Part shown: positions 1 through 8,165 of the stretch, piece by piece
Numbering within the stretch: the first letter of the stretch is position 1
Layout: each line of letters starts with the position of its first letter
Assembly: GCF_032268605.1 (NCBI RefSeq)
Contig: NZ_CP130318.1
Coordinates: 1,395,001-1,459,000 of the forward strand
Source: Paenibacillus aurantius
GTDB lineage: Bacteria; Bacillota; Bacilli; Paenibacillales; NBRC-103111
Length of the DNA: 64,000 nt
Direction of reading: 5' to 3'
The notes under the pieces: generated by a model
What the model saw: the letters and a program-made list of their open reading frames with translations, nothing else
Told to the model about the DNA's origin: nothing
Databases searched by the model: none
Translations under genes and position numbers: made by a program

Positions 1-1613
1 TGAATAACATCAAGGATGTCTCGAGCTACCTGTATCTGAACCCCACGCTGACGGAAATCCTCGGAACGAAAGGGGAGGATACCTCCCTTCGGGAGCAGAT
101 TGACAATTACCAGAAGCTGATCGAAATCATCCGTTCGGTCCAGACGAGCCGGGATATTTACAGCATACGGCTTTTCGTCAACAGCGACGCCCTCTATGCC
201 CGGGAGAACATCACCATCCTCGGGATGGCGGGAATCACCGGGACGGACTGGTACAAGCAAATGCTCGCCAACCAGCAGAGCATTTACTGCCGGCCGACCT
301 ATGACTACAACTATTTGGATGCGCGAGGCGTGCAGAAGATCATCTCCTGTATCCGGCCGTTGTCCGCCGACCCGGCAACCGGACAGCCGGCCGGCATCCT
401 GTCGGTCGATGTCCTCGAAGACAGCCTCGGCACCATCATCCAGCAGACGAACATTACGAACAGCGGGGAAGTGTATTTGCTCGACAGCCAGGGCTATGTT
501 ATCTCCGCGAAGGACAAATCGAAGATTGGCACCATTCTCAAGGAGTATACCGAAGCGGACAAAGAGCTTTCAGCCGAAGAAGAAGTCGGCTCCGGCCATA
601 ACCCCGATGGGTCGATTCTCATCCGCAAGCAGGTGGAGGGAACCAATTGGCAGCTTGCCGCGGTCATTCCCCAGGAGGAGATCGTGGGAGGAAGCCGGCT
701 TCTCGCGAGAGACCTGCTCGCGGTCCTGGGGATATTCGTGGTTATCGCGGTCCTGACGGCTATCGGCGTATCGAGCGGGATTACCCGCCGCATCCGCCTT
801 CTTGTCCACCATATGAGCCGAATCGAAACGGAAAAATGGGACCAGGCGCTGCCCGTGGAAAGCCGGGACGAAATCGGCTGGCTGCAACAGCATTTCAACC
901 GGATGAGGGAGAACATCAAGCAGCTCATCCGGGAAACCTACCAGGCCGACGCGGCGAAGAAGAATGCCGAGCTGAAGGCGCTTCAGGCGCAGATCAACCC
1001 GCATTTTCTGTACAACACGCTGGAGCTGATTCACTGGATGGCCATGAAGCACCGGGCGTTCGACATCAGCGAGCTGGTCGGAATGCTGGCGAAATTCTTC
1101 CGTCTCAGCTTAAGCGGAGGCAAGGATGTGATTCCGCTGCGGGATGAGATCGAGCATGTCCGGATCTATCTGGACATTCAGAACAAGCGCTTCTCGGGAA
1201 ATCTCGACGTCCGGTTCGAGATCGAGCCCGGGCTGGAGGAGCTCGCGGCCGTCAAGCTTCTTCTGCAGCCGCTTGCAGAGAATGCGGTGCTTCACGGCAT
1301 CCGGGAGAAGGAGGAAGGGGAGCGCGGGGCCATCTGCATCCGGGGCTGCCGTGTTGGGGACACCATCGTTCTCGAGGTGGAGGACGACGGGGTAGGCATG
1401 GACCCGATGCAGGCCGAAAGACTGTTCGAGGAGTCCCGGAGCGGCGAAGGCGGATATGGCATCCGCAACGTCGTGGAAAAAATCCGGCTCTATTACGGCG
1501 AGGAATACGGCCTGTCCTACGTCACGGCGCCCGGACAGGGGACGAAGGCGGTCATCCGCCTGCCGGTCGTGCCTTATCCGCCGCCTTCCATGCTCCCAGG
1601 GGAAGAAGGTTAG
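1..1613 (+). CDS. Sensor histidine kinase, YesM type (5' truncated by the window edge)
   Basis: The reading frame is open from base 3, so about 536 residues are visible and the true start lies outside the window. An extracellular Cache-like sensor region comes first, then a membrane helix near nt 711-780 (rich in V, I, A, L), then a HAMP linker. The kinase core has the YesM-type phospho-acceptor motif QINPHFLYNTLE near nt 990, the N box LAENAVLHGI, the G box VEDDGVGMD and GGYGIRN near the C-terminus. YesM-family kinases sense extracellular carbohydrates or solute-binding proteins and phosphorylate a YesN-type AraC regulator. No regulator follows it here, so the partner probably lies upstream outside the window. 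A terminator follows the gene. The following operon is for amino sugars, so a role in controlling it is possible but unproven. Confidence 0.93.
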   Translation, partial: NNIKDVSSYLYLNPTLTEILGTKGEDTSLREQIDNYQKLIEIIRSVQTSRDIYSIRLFVNSDALYARENITILGMAGITGTDWYKQMLANQQSIYCRPTYDYNYLDARGVQKIISCIRPLSADPATGQPAGILSVDVLEDSLGTIIQQTNITNSGEVYLLDSQGYVISAKDKSKIGTILKEYTEADKELSAEEEVGSGHNPDGSILIRKQVEGTNWQLAAVIPQEEIVGGSRLLARDLLAVLGIFVVIAVLTAIGVSSGITRRIRLLVHHMSRIETEKWDQALPVESRDEIGWLQQHFNRMRENIKQLIRETYQADAAKKNAELKALQAQINPHFLYNTLELIHWMAMKHRAFDISELVGMLAKFFRLSLSGGKDVIPLRDEIEHVRIYLDIQNKRFSGNLDVRFEIEPGLEELAAVKLLLQPLAENAVLHGIREKEEGERGAICIRGCRVGDTIVLEVEDDGVGMDPMQAERLFEESRSGEGGYGIRNVVEKIRLYYGEEYGLSYVTAPGQGTKAVIRLPVVPYPPPSMLPGEEG

Positions 1614-1711
1614 GGCTAGAAGACAGCATGAGATGGGACAGGCCGGAGCGGCCGCTTGCCCTCATGCGGGAATTTTTGGGGGATACCAACAGATAAGCGC
1701 CACGAGAGGTA

Positions 1712-1739
1712 ACCGACCGGGACACCCGGTCGGTTTTTT
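1712..1739 (+). terminator. Rho-independent terminator after the YesM-type kinase
   Basis: An inverted repeat (ACCGACCGGG / CCCGGTCGGT) with a 3-nt loop is followed by six T residues. It separates the kinase from the next operon. Confidence 0.88.
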
Positions 1740-1910
1740 GCCGTGTTCCATGTTATAGGAGGAAATCCCGGGAGATAGGGCGATGGACAAAACCTTAATA
1801 TATTCCTCTTTTTCGTAAGATCGAAGCATGTCCTCCCGTAAGGTTTGCCTGCACAATAGAAGGATAAAAAGGCTTATCGCCCGCCAAGGGTAGAAAGAGA
1901 GGGGAAGCCG
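1740..1910 (+). other. Intergenic leader of the amino-sugar operon
   Basis: This stretch must hold the promoter of the following operon. I see no convincing -35/-10 pair and no cre box. It ends with the Shine-Dalgarno sequence GAGAGGGG just before the ATG at 1911. Confidence 0.3.
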
Positions 1911-2921
1911 ATGAGGAAGATTGTCTTCCTGCCGGGAAAGCACGTGACCGAGCGGGTCTTTCTTCCGGAGCACTTGGAAGCGCTTGAGAACAGCGGAATC
2001 GAATTGATAGTTAATCAAGGAACGGCCAATCCCACCTCCGAAGAGGCGGCGGAATGGATAGCCGGGGCCGACGTGGTTTTTACCTCCTGGGGATGCCCTC
2101 TTCTCGAGAAGGCCATTCTCGACCGGGCCCCGAACCTGAAGCTAGTCCTGCATGCGGCCGGCTCGGTGAAGCCGGTCGTCACTCCCGAGCTGTGGGCAAG
2201 GGGGATCCGCGTGTCGTCCGCCGCTTCGGTGTTGAGCCGGGGGGTCGGGGAAACGGCGCTCGGGCTTACGATCGTCTCTCTTAAGAACATATGGGAAATT
2301 ACACAAAAGGCGAGAACAGAGAACTGGTGGGGCTACCGGAGCGACGGAACCCGGTCCCGCATCCGGGAGATGTATGGGTCCACCGTGGGCTGCATCGGAG
2401 CCGGACATGCGGGGAGGCATTACATGGAGCTCCTCCGGCCTTACGGGGTCCGGCTGCTTCTGAACGACCCCACCTTGACCCGGGAACAGGCCGATGCATG
2501 GGGAGCGGAGCTGGTGGATCTCGATACGCTGTGCGCCCGTGCCGATGTGGTGACCGTTCTCGCACCCGAGCTTCCGGAAACGTACCGGATGATCGATGCC
2601 GGCCGCCTGGAGCGGATGAAGGAAGGAGCGACCCTCATCAACCTCGCCCGCGGCTCGCTCGTGGACGAGGAGGCTCTGATAGCCGAGCTGAAGCGGGGAC
2701 GCATCCGGGCCTGCCTGGATGTGACCGTTCCCGAGCCGCCGCCCGCGGATCATCCGTTCCGCACGCTGCCGAACGTGGTGCTGACCGGGCATATTGCCGG
2801 AGCGGTTAATAACGGGCTTCATGCGCTGGGACGTTTTGCCATGGAGGAGTATTTCCGCTTTAGGGAAGAAGGCTGCTTGGCAGGGGAAGTGCTCCCCTCT
2901 AGTTTGAATACGAAGGCTTAA
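1911..2921 (+). CDS. D-2-hydroxyacid dehydrogenase family protein (NAD-binding)
   Basis: 336 residues. The Rossmann motif is GCIGAGHAG (about residues 162-170). The catalytic residues of the D-isomer 2-hydroxyacid dehydrogenase family are present: Arg in NLARGSLVDE, Glu in DVTVPEP and His in TGHIAGAV. The family reduces 2-oxoacids or oxidises D-2-hydroxyacids in the cytoplasm; the substrate cannot be read from sequence. The start is supported by GAGAGGGG 7-8 nt upstream of the ATG. It is the first gene of a run of six co-directional genes devoted to amino-sugar breakdown. A sugar-derived acid such as lactate from muramic acid, or an aldonic acid, is conceivable as substrate, but that is inference. 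Confidence 0.85.
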   Translation: MRKIVFLPGKHVTERVFLPEHLEALENSGIELIVNQGTANPTSEEAAEWIAGADVVFTSWGCPLLEKAILDRAPNLKLVLHAAGSVKPVVTPELWARGIRVSSAASVLSRGVGETALGLTIVSLKNIWEITQKARTENWWGYRSDGTRSRIREMYGSTVGCIGAGHAGRHYMELLRPYGVRLLLNDPTLTREQADAWGAELVDLDTLCARADVVTVLAPELPETYRMIDAGRLERMKEGATLINLARGSLVDEEALIAELKRGRIRACLDVTVPEPPPADHPFRTLPNVVLTGHIAGAVNNGLHALGRFAMEEYFRFREEGCLAGEVLPSSLNTKA

Positions 2922-3054
2922 CCCCTTCGGGGGGAGCTGACGGCTGCCGTGATGCGCTCGGCGGCCTTCTATGTCGATCCGAAAGAAGCTGCAGCACGTG
3001 GCGGGCCGAGGACCGTAGGAAAAGATAGGACTAACCAAAAGGGTGGGATAGAAG

Positions 3055-4899
3055 ATGAGTGTTGCCGTATTTACCGCCGGCCCTCTGCAGGGACCGGCGC
3101 TTCCGCACAAGCGGGTGTTCGCGCTTAGCGAGCTGGAGGCCATGGAGCTGACCGGGTTTCAGGCGGTGTTTCTGATCGGCTCTCCCAAGCTGGATGAAGA
3201 GAGCTCGCTTACGCGGGAAACGATTCACAGGCTTTGGCAATATGTGCGCCAAGGCGGCGTCCTGTACGCCGAAATGATTCAGGCGTTTGATTTTGCCGGG
3301 TCCCGTTTGTTCGGGTGGAAGCAGGATTTCCCCAAAACCCGCCGAACGATGGAAAAGCTGAGGGTGACGGAAGCGGGCGGGCCCGCAGGCTCTCTTCTCG
3401 AATGGGACGGGGCCATGGCGTACGGCTTCCCGATTCATGCCGAGGTGCTGCTCGAGCACGGGGTCTTCAAAGAGACGCACAAGGCGGAGCGGGCACATGG
3501 GGAAAGGGTCTATCCCGCCCTCCTTGCGCGTTCTCTTGGAGAAGGCACCTCGGTGTACAGCGCCTTTTCCCTCTTCGGAAGCACCGAGCCGGCCGCCTTC
3601 CGGCCTAACGGCGTATGGAAGGACGTGCTTAAGACGTTGTCCGAACGGACCGGCGTGTCCTTCGGGGAGCCCGAGCCCGTTATCCGTCCTTCGGGCGGAA
3701 CCGATCCGGACGAAGCGGTCAAAGCTTGCATGAGCTGGTTCCTCGATTCCGGTATCCTGCCGGAAAGGGACGGAAGCGCCGGCATCTATGAGAACGTTCA
3801 CTCCGTAACGGCGAGGCTGATGGCGGACCGCCGGCCGGACTGCCACGCCCACACGGCGCTGTTCTTCTATCTGTATGGCAAGGCCTTGGGAGAGAAGGCT
3901 TGGGAAGAGGCGGCGCATGGTCTGCTGCAGTCCCTTTTCGAAGGGGGCTACCAGGACATGGAGCCGGATTCGGCCACCTATGGATTCTTCAAGTGGTACG
4001 ATTTCCCGGAGGAGAAGCCGGACCAGATCTTTACGGACGATAACGCTTGGGCCGCCTTCGTGCTGCTGTACCTGTACCGGCAGACCGGACGGGAGGAGTA
4101 CCTGGTGAGGGGCCTTGCGGTAACGGAAGCGATGCTCGCCACCCAGCGGCCGGACGGGCTGCGGGCCAATATGCTGCTCGGGGACGTTCTCCGCAAGGAA
4201 GGCCGGGAATCTGCGGTTCCGCTTGACGCAAGCTGGAACCCGCATTTTGAAAGCATCGCCCATGCCGCCTTCGTTCAGGCTTACCGGGTGACGGGAGAGC
4301 AGGTTTACCTGGACACTGCCGTTAAAGGAACCATTACGCTTGTAGAGAATGCCGATAAGCTGGCCTTCATGTACAGCCGGACCTCGGGGCTTGGACGATT
4401 CCTGCTTCCGCTCTCCTATTTGAGCTCCCATGACTCCACGGGTACGATCGGGGAAGGGCTCCGAAAGGTAACGGAGGAGCTGTTCTCGCGGCAGCATGCC
4501 TCGGGCGCCATTGAGGAAGCCGACAATCCGGATCCGGAACGGTTCGGCCAGGAGGACGCCGGGGTGTACCTGTATAATGGCGAGGGCATCGCGGACCAGC
4601 TCTACACGAACAATTTTCTGCTGATGAATGCATGGGAAGCGTGGAAAGCGACAGGAGATTCCGCCTACAAGGTCAAATATGAAGAGCTGAGGGAATTCCT
4701 CTGCCGGATTCAGATTGCAAGCGGCGACGCCCGGTTCAACGGGGGCTGGATGAGAGCGTTCGACTTGAACCGCTGGGAATACTTCGGCAACAACGGGGAC
4801 ACCGGCTGGGGACCGTACTGCATGGAAAGCGGCTGGACGCAGGCTATGATCGGAACGGGACTTCTCTTAGGCCTGCTGGATGAGTCGGTTTTTGAGTAA
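3055..4899 (+). CDS. Two-domain protein: GATase-like N-terminus plus alpha/alpha-toroid glycosidase-like domain
   Basis: 614 residues, no signal peptide, so cytoplasmic. Residues 1-100 resemble a class I glutamine-amidotransferase-like (ThuA or beta-galactosidase-trimerisation type) fold, with strand-like stretches AVFLIGSP and GGVLYAEM. From about residue 215 on, the repeated helical pattern (WFLDSGIL, TDDNAWAAFVLLYLYRQTG, WNPHFESIAHAAFVQAYR, YTNNFLLMNAWEAWKATG) is typical of six-hairpin alpha/alpha-toroid enzymes such as glycosidases, epimerases and glycan lyases. Aromatic and acidic residues sit at helix starts. It lies between the hydroxyacid dehydrogenase and a GH3 enzyme, and its end overlaps or abuts the next gene. 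I cannot name the reaction; a glycoside hydrolase or epimerase acting on imported saccharides is the best guess. Confidence 0.6.
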   Translation: MSVAVFTAGPLQGPALPHKRVFALSELEAMELTGFQAVFLIGSPKLDEESSLTRETIHRLWQYVRQGGVLYAEMIQAFDFAGSRLFGWKQDFPKTRRTMEKLRVTEAGGPAGSLLEWDGAMAYGFPIHAEVLLEHGVFKETHKAERAHGERVYPALLARSLGEGTSVYSAFSLFGSTEPAAFRPNGVWKDVLKTLSERTGVSFGEPEPVIRPSGGTDPDEAVKACMSWFLDSGILPERDGSAGIYENVHSVTARLMADRRPDCHAHTALFFYLYGKALGEKAWEEAAHGLLQSLFEGGYQDMEPDSATYGFFKWYDFPEEKPDQIFTDDNAWAAFVLLYLYRQTGREEYLVRGLAVTEAMLATQRPDGLRANMLLGDVLRKEGRESAVPLDASWNPHFESIAHAAFVQAYRVTGEQVYLDTAVKGTITLVENADKLAFMYSRTSGLGRFLLPLSYLSSHDSTGTIGEGLRKVTEELFSRQHASGAIEEADNPDPERFGQEDAGVYLYNGEGIADQLYTNNFLLMNAWEAWKATGDSAYKVKYEELREFLCRIQIASGDARFNGGWMRAFDLNRWEYFGNNGDTGWGPYCMESGWTQAMIGTGLLLGLLDESVFE

Positions 4900-4912
4900 G
4901 GGAGACAAAAGA

Positions 4913-6517
4913 ATGCAGGGCACCTCGAAGAAGGGGTTGCTTACAGACAGGGAGACGATTATGGTGGAAGAGAGCAAGGAAAGCAGAGCCCGGATGCTGG
5001 CGGAGCTTAGCTTAGAAGAGAAGGTGGGCCAGCTCTTTGCCTTTTATTTGAATGGCGAGGAGGAGCTTCCCCGGGCGAGAAAGGCGGCAGGGGAGTGGAA
5101 AGCCGGCGGAATCTTTCTCGATATGGGGATTCTGCATAATCCCCGGCAGGTGTATGAGCTGACGGCCGAGCTGCAAGCATGCGCTCTGGAGGAAGGAAGC
5201 GGAATTCCGTTGTTCCTCTCGGCGGATCTGGTAGCCGGCGCCGGCTGCAAGCTGCGGGATGGCGGGGCGGTGCATTTTCCCAAGAACCGGGCGGTCGGAG
5301 AGGTTGGAGACGCGAAGCTCGCCTACGAGTCCGGGCGGATTACCGCGGAGGAGTCTCTTGCCATCGGTGTGAATTTCAACTACAGCCCCGTGGTGGATGT
5401 GAACAACAACCCGCTGAATCCGGTTATCGGCACGCATTCCTTCGGAGAGGATCCGGAGCGGGTGGCGCGGATGGGCGAGGCGGTCATCGCCGGTTACCAG
5501 GACAACGGCATGGTGGCCACAGCGAAGCATTTCCCGGGGCACGGGGATACCCAGGTGGATTCGCATTATGCGCTGCCCGTGCTTCCCTTTGACCGCGGGC
5601 GGCTGGACCGCTTCGAGCTGGCGCCGTTCCGCGCCGCTATTCAAGCCGGAGTGGATGCCGTGATGGTCGGGCATATCGCCGTGCCTTCGCTCGATCCGTC
5701 CCAGCTTCCTGCCTCGCTGTCCTACCCGATTACAACTGGACTGCTGAGGGAGGAGCTGGGCTTCCGGGGTCTGATCGTAACGGACGGCATGTCCATGAAA
5801 GGGATCACAGCCCAGTTCAGCCAGGCGGAAGCCTGCGTCATGGCCGTTCTGGCAGGCGCAGATATTCTGCTCGTCTGTCCGGCTTCCACGGAAGAGGGCC
5901 AGGCCATGATCGACCGGGTGACCGAAGCCGTTCGCCAAGGGGAGATCAGCATGGAGCGTCTGGAGGCTTCGGTGGAGCGGATTCTGGATAAGAAGGCCAA
6001 GTACGGATTGACCCGGGAGAACTTCCGGCAGCCGGCGTTTGACCCGGTGAAGCTGGAGAGGGAGGACAATCAGAAAGCAGCGGACGAGCTGGCGAGGAGG
6101 GCCTTGTCGGCATCGAACGCCTTTACCGTGCCGTCCAAGGAAGAGGCGCCGGCATCCCCGGTCACCCTGATCTGGGACCGTCAGGTGGATTTCTTCGCCG
6201 CCCGTCTGCGCGGAAGAGCGGAAATTCGCAGGGAGCACAAGCTGGATTCGTTCGCGGAGCTGCCCGGCTTTCTTGCGCAGTGTGAAGCGGAAGAAGGAAG
6301 CTGGCTGTTCGCCCTGACGCATAACAAGCCCATTCCGGCTGATGTGCTGGCCGCACTCGACCGTTTTGCCGCGGCCCGTCCGGGCAAGGTCCAGCTGGTT
6401 CATTTTGGCTCACCGTATGACCTGGCTCATCTGTCTCACGTGCCGGCTCTGCTGCTATACGACCGGGCGCCAAGCCTGCAGAAGGCGGCGGCCGATTATT
6501 GGGAAGGCATCCGTTAA
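4913..6517 (+). CDS. nagZ: GH3 beta-N-acetylglucosaminidase (NagZ-like)
   Basis: 534 residues from this start. It has the NagZ signature KHFPGHGDT followed by the Asp-Ser-His dyad (VDSHYALP) that marks GH3 N-acetylglucosaminidases, and the nucleophile Asp in IVTDGMSMKGI. The family releases terminal beta-GlcNAc, for example from muropeptides or GlcNAc-containing oligosaccharides. No signal peptide is seen, which points to a cytoplasmic role on imported substrates. After the TIM barrel there is a shortened second domain, as in many Firmicutes enzymes. Three in-frame ATGs compete: 4880 (inside the previous gene), 4913 (AGGGAGA 7 nt upstream, chosen) and 4961 (AGGGAG 6 nt upstream). The last would place the start closer to the conserved LAELSLEEKVGQ. 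It supplies GlcNAc to the downstream kinase and NagA. Confidence 0.88.
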   Translation: MQGTSKKGLLTDRETIMVEESKESRARMLAELSLEEKVGQLFAFYLNGEEELPRARKAAGEWKAGGIFLDMGILHNPRQVYELTAELQACALEEGSGIPLFLSADLVAGAGCKLRDGGAVHFPKNRAVGEVGDAKLAYESGRITAEESLAIGVNFNYSPVVDVNNNPLNPVIGTHSFGEDPERVARMGEAVIAGYQDNGMVATAKHFPGHGDTQVDSHYALPVLPFDRGRLDRFELAPFRAAIQAGVDAVMVGHIAVPSLDPSQLPASLSYPITTGLLREELGFRGLIVTDGMSMKGITAQFSQAEACVMAVLAGADILLVCPASTEEGQAMIDRVTEAVRQGEISMERLEASVERILDKKAKYGLTRENFRQPAFDPVKLEREDNQKAADELARRALSASNAFTVPSKEEAPASPVTLIWDRQVDFFAARLRGRAEIRREHKLDSFAELPGFLAQCEAEEGSWLFALTHNKPIPADVLAALDRFAAARPGKVQLVHFGSPYDLAHLSHVPALLLYDRAPSLQKAAADYWEGIR

Positions 6518-6542
6518 CGATTAGGAAGGGGAGAAAAGCCGA

Positions 6543-8117
6543 ATGAATAAACACCTGCAAGCCGATATCGTCATTATCGGAGGAGGAACCGGGGGCTGTG
6601 CGGCGGCGCTGGCCGCCGCAAGTGCCGGTCACCGGGTTATCCTGACGGAGGAGACGGATTGGATCGGAGGCCAGCTGACGAGTCAGGCGGTGCCGCCCGA
6701 CGAGCATCCGTGGATCGAGAAGTTCGGAAGCACGGCAAGCTACCGGGAATTCCGCAGCCGCGTAAGGGAGTATTACGCGAGAAATTTCCCGCTGGTCAAG
6801 CCGGCGCCCGCTCATCAGCCGTTTAACCCCGGTAACGCGACGGTCAGCCGCATCGCCCACGAGCCGAGAGCCGCTCTCGCGGTGCTCCGCGATATGCTGG
6901 CGCCTTATGTTCACAGCGGAAGGCTGACGATTCTGTACGGCTGCCGGCCGGTTGACGCCGAGACTGAGGGGGATTCGGTCCGTTCCGTAACCGTAGCCGA
7001 TTCGCTAACCGGAGACCAGATAGTGCTCACCGCTCCTTACTTTGTCGACGCGACGGAAGAAGGGGATGTGCTGCCTCTGGCCGGAGTGGAATATGTCACG
7101 GGAAGCGAATCCATTAAGGAAACCGGCGAGCCCCATGCCTTGGAGGGAGACGCCGATCCGATGGACATGCAGGCGTTCACCCACTGCTTTGCAATGGATT
7201 ACATCGAAGGGGAAGACTTTACGATCCCGAAGCCGGCGCAGTATGACTTCTGGAACGCCTACCGGGCGGACTTCTGGCCGGACAAGCAGCTCAGCTGGGC
7301 CGGCCTTGTTCCCCATACGCTCGAGCCGGTGCGGTACAGCCTGTTTCCGGACGGGAAATCGTTCTCCCTGTGGAAATACCGCCGACTCATCGACCGGTCC
7401 CAATTCCGCGAAGGCACCTTCGCGAGCGATGTGACCAATGTGAACTGGCCGGCCAACGACTACTGGCTCGGTCCGATCATCGACGTGCCCGCGGAGGAAA
7501 GGGCGAAGCATCTCGAAGGGGCCCGGCAGCTCAGCCTGTCACTTCTGTACTGGATGCAGACCGAAGCCCCGCGGCCGGACGGCAAAGCCGGCTATCCCGG
7601 CCTGCGTCTGCGTCCCGATATCGTCGGGACGGAGGACGGCTTGGCGAAGACCCACTATGTTCGTGAATCCCGCCGCATCCGTGCGGAGCTGACCGTGGTG
7701 GAACAGCATCTGAATCCCGACCTCCGGCCCGACGGGACGGCGGAGAACTATCCGGATTCCGTAGGCGTCGGCTCTTACCGGATCGATCTTCACCCGAGCA
7801 CGGGGCTTAGGACGTATATCGACGTCTCCTCCCTGCCGTTCCAGATTCCGCTCGGCAGCCTTCTGCCGGTGCGCGTGAACAACCTTCTGCCCGCCTGCAA
7901 AAACATCGGAACGACTCATATCACGAACGGCTGCTACCGGCTGCATCCGGTGGAATGGAACATCGGAGAGTCCGTCGGCTACCTTCTTGCGTTCTGCCTC
8001 TCCCGGGGAGCGGTGCCGCGTCAGGTGCGGAGCGAGGAAAGCCTACTGGCCGAATACCAGTCCATGCTTCAGGAAGCGGGAGTGGAGCTGAAGTGGCCGT
8101 CGATTCATGCCGTATAG
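6543..8117 (+). CDS. FAD-dependent oxidoreductase (FAD_oxidored family)
   Basis: 524 residues. The N-terminal dinucleotide-binding motif IIGGGTGGCAAALAAA is followed by an acidic residue (LTEE) and GGQLTSQ, which is characteristic of the FAD_oxidored (Pfam 12831-type) group. The C-terminal FAD contact region is ACKNIGTTHITNGCYRLHP. No signal peptide or membrane helix is present. Members are common in glycan-use clusters of Paenibacillus and Bacteroidetes, but their reactions are mostly unknown. AGGAAGGGGAG lies 8 nt before the ATG. It sits 25 nt after the GH3 gene and 48 nt before the NanE-ROK fusion, so it is surely co-transcribed. An oxidation or reduction of a sugar or its aglycone is plausible but unproven. 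Confidence 0.82.
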   Translation: MNKHLQADIVIIGGGTGGCAAALAAASAGHRVILTEETDWIGGQLTSQAVPPDEHPWIEKFGSTASYREFRSRVREYYARNFPLVKPAPAHQPFNPGNATVSRIAHEPRAALAVLRDMLAPYVHSGRLTILYGCRPVDAETEGDSVRSVTVADSLTGDQIVLTAPYFVDATEEGDVLPLAGVEYVTGSESIKETGEPHALEGDADPMDMQAFTHCFAMDYIEGEDFTIPKPAQYDFWNAYRADFWPDKQLSWAGLVPHTLEPVRYSLFPDGKSFSLWKYRRLIDRSQFREGTFASDVTNVNWPANDYWLGPIIDVPAEERAKHLEGARQLSLSLLYWMQTEAPRPDGKAGYPGLRLRPDIVGTEDGLAKTHYVRESRRIRAELTVVEQHLNPDLRPDGTAENYPDSVGVGSYRIDLHPSTGLRTYIDVSSLPFQIPLGSLLPVRVNNLLPACKNIGTTHITNGCYRLHPVEWNIGESVGYLLAFCLSRGAVPRQVRSEESLLAEYQSMLQEAGVELKWPSIHAV

Positions 8118-8165
8118 ATAACGGGCAGGTTCCCGTAAGAATCCATATAGAGAGAAGGGCAACCG

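Noticed and set aside
1662-2018. Minus-strand open frame across the terminator and start of the hydroxyacid dehydrogenase
   Set aside because: It crosses a terminator hairpin, has no ribosome site and resembles no family.
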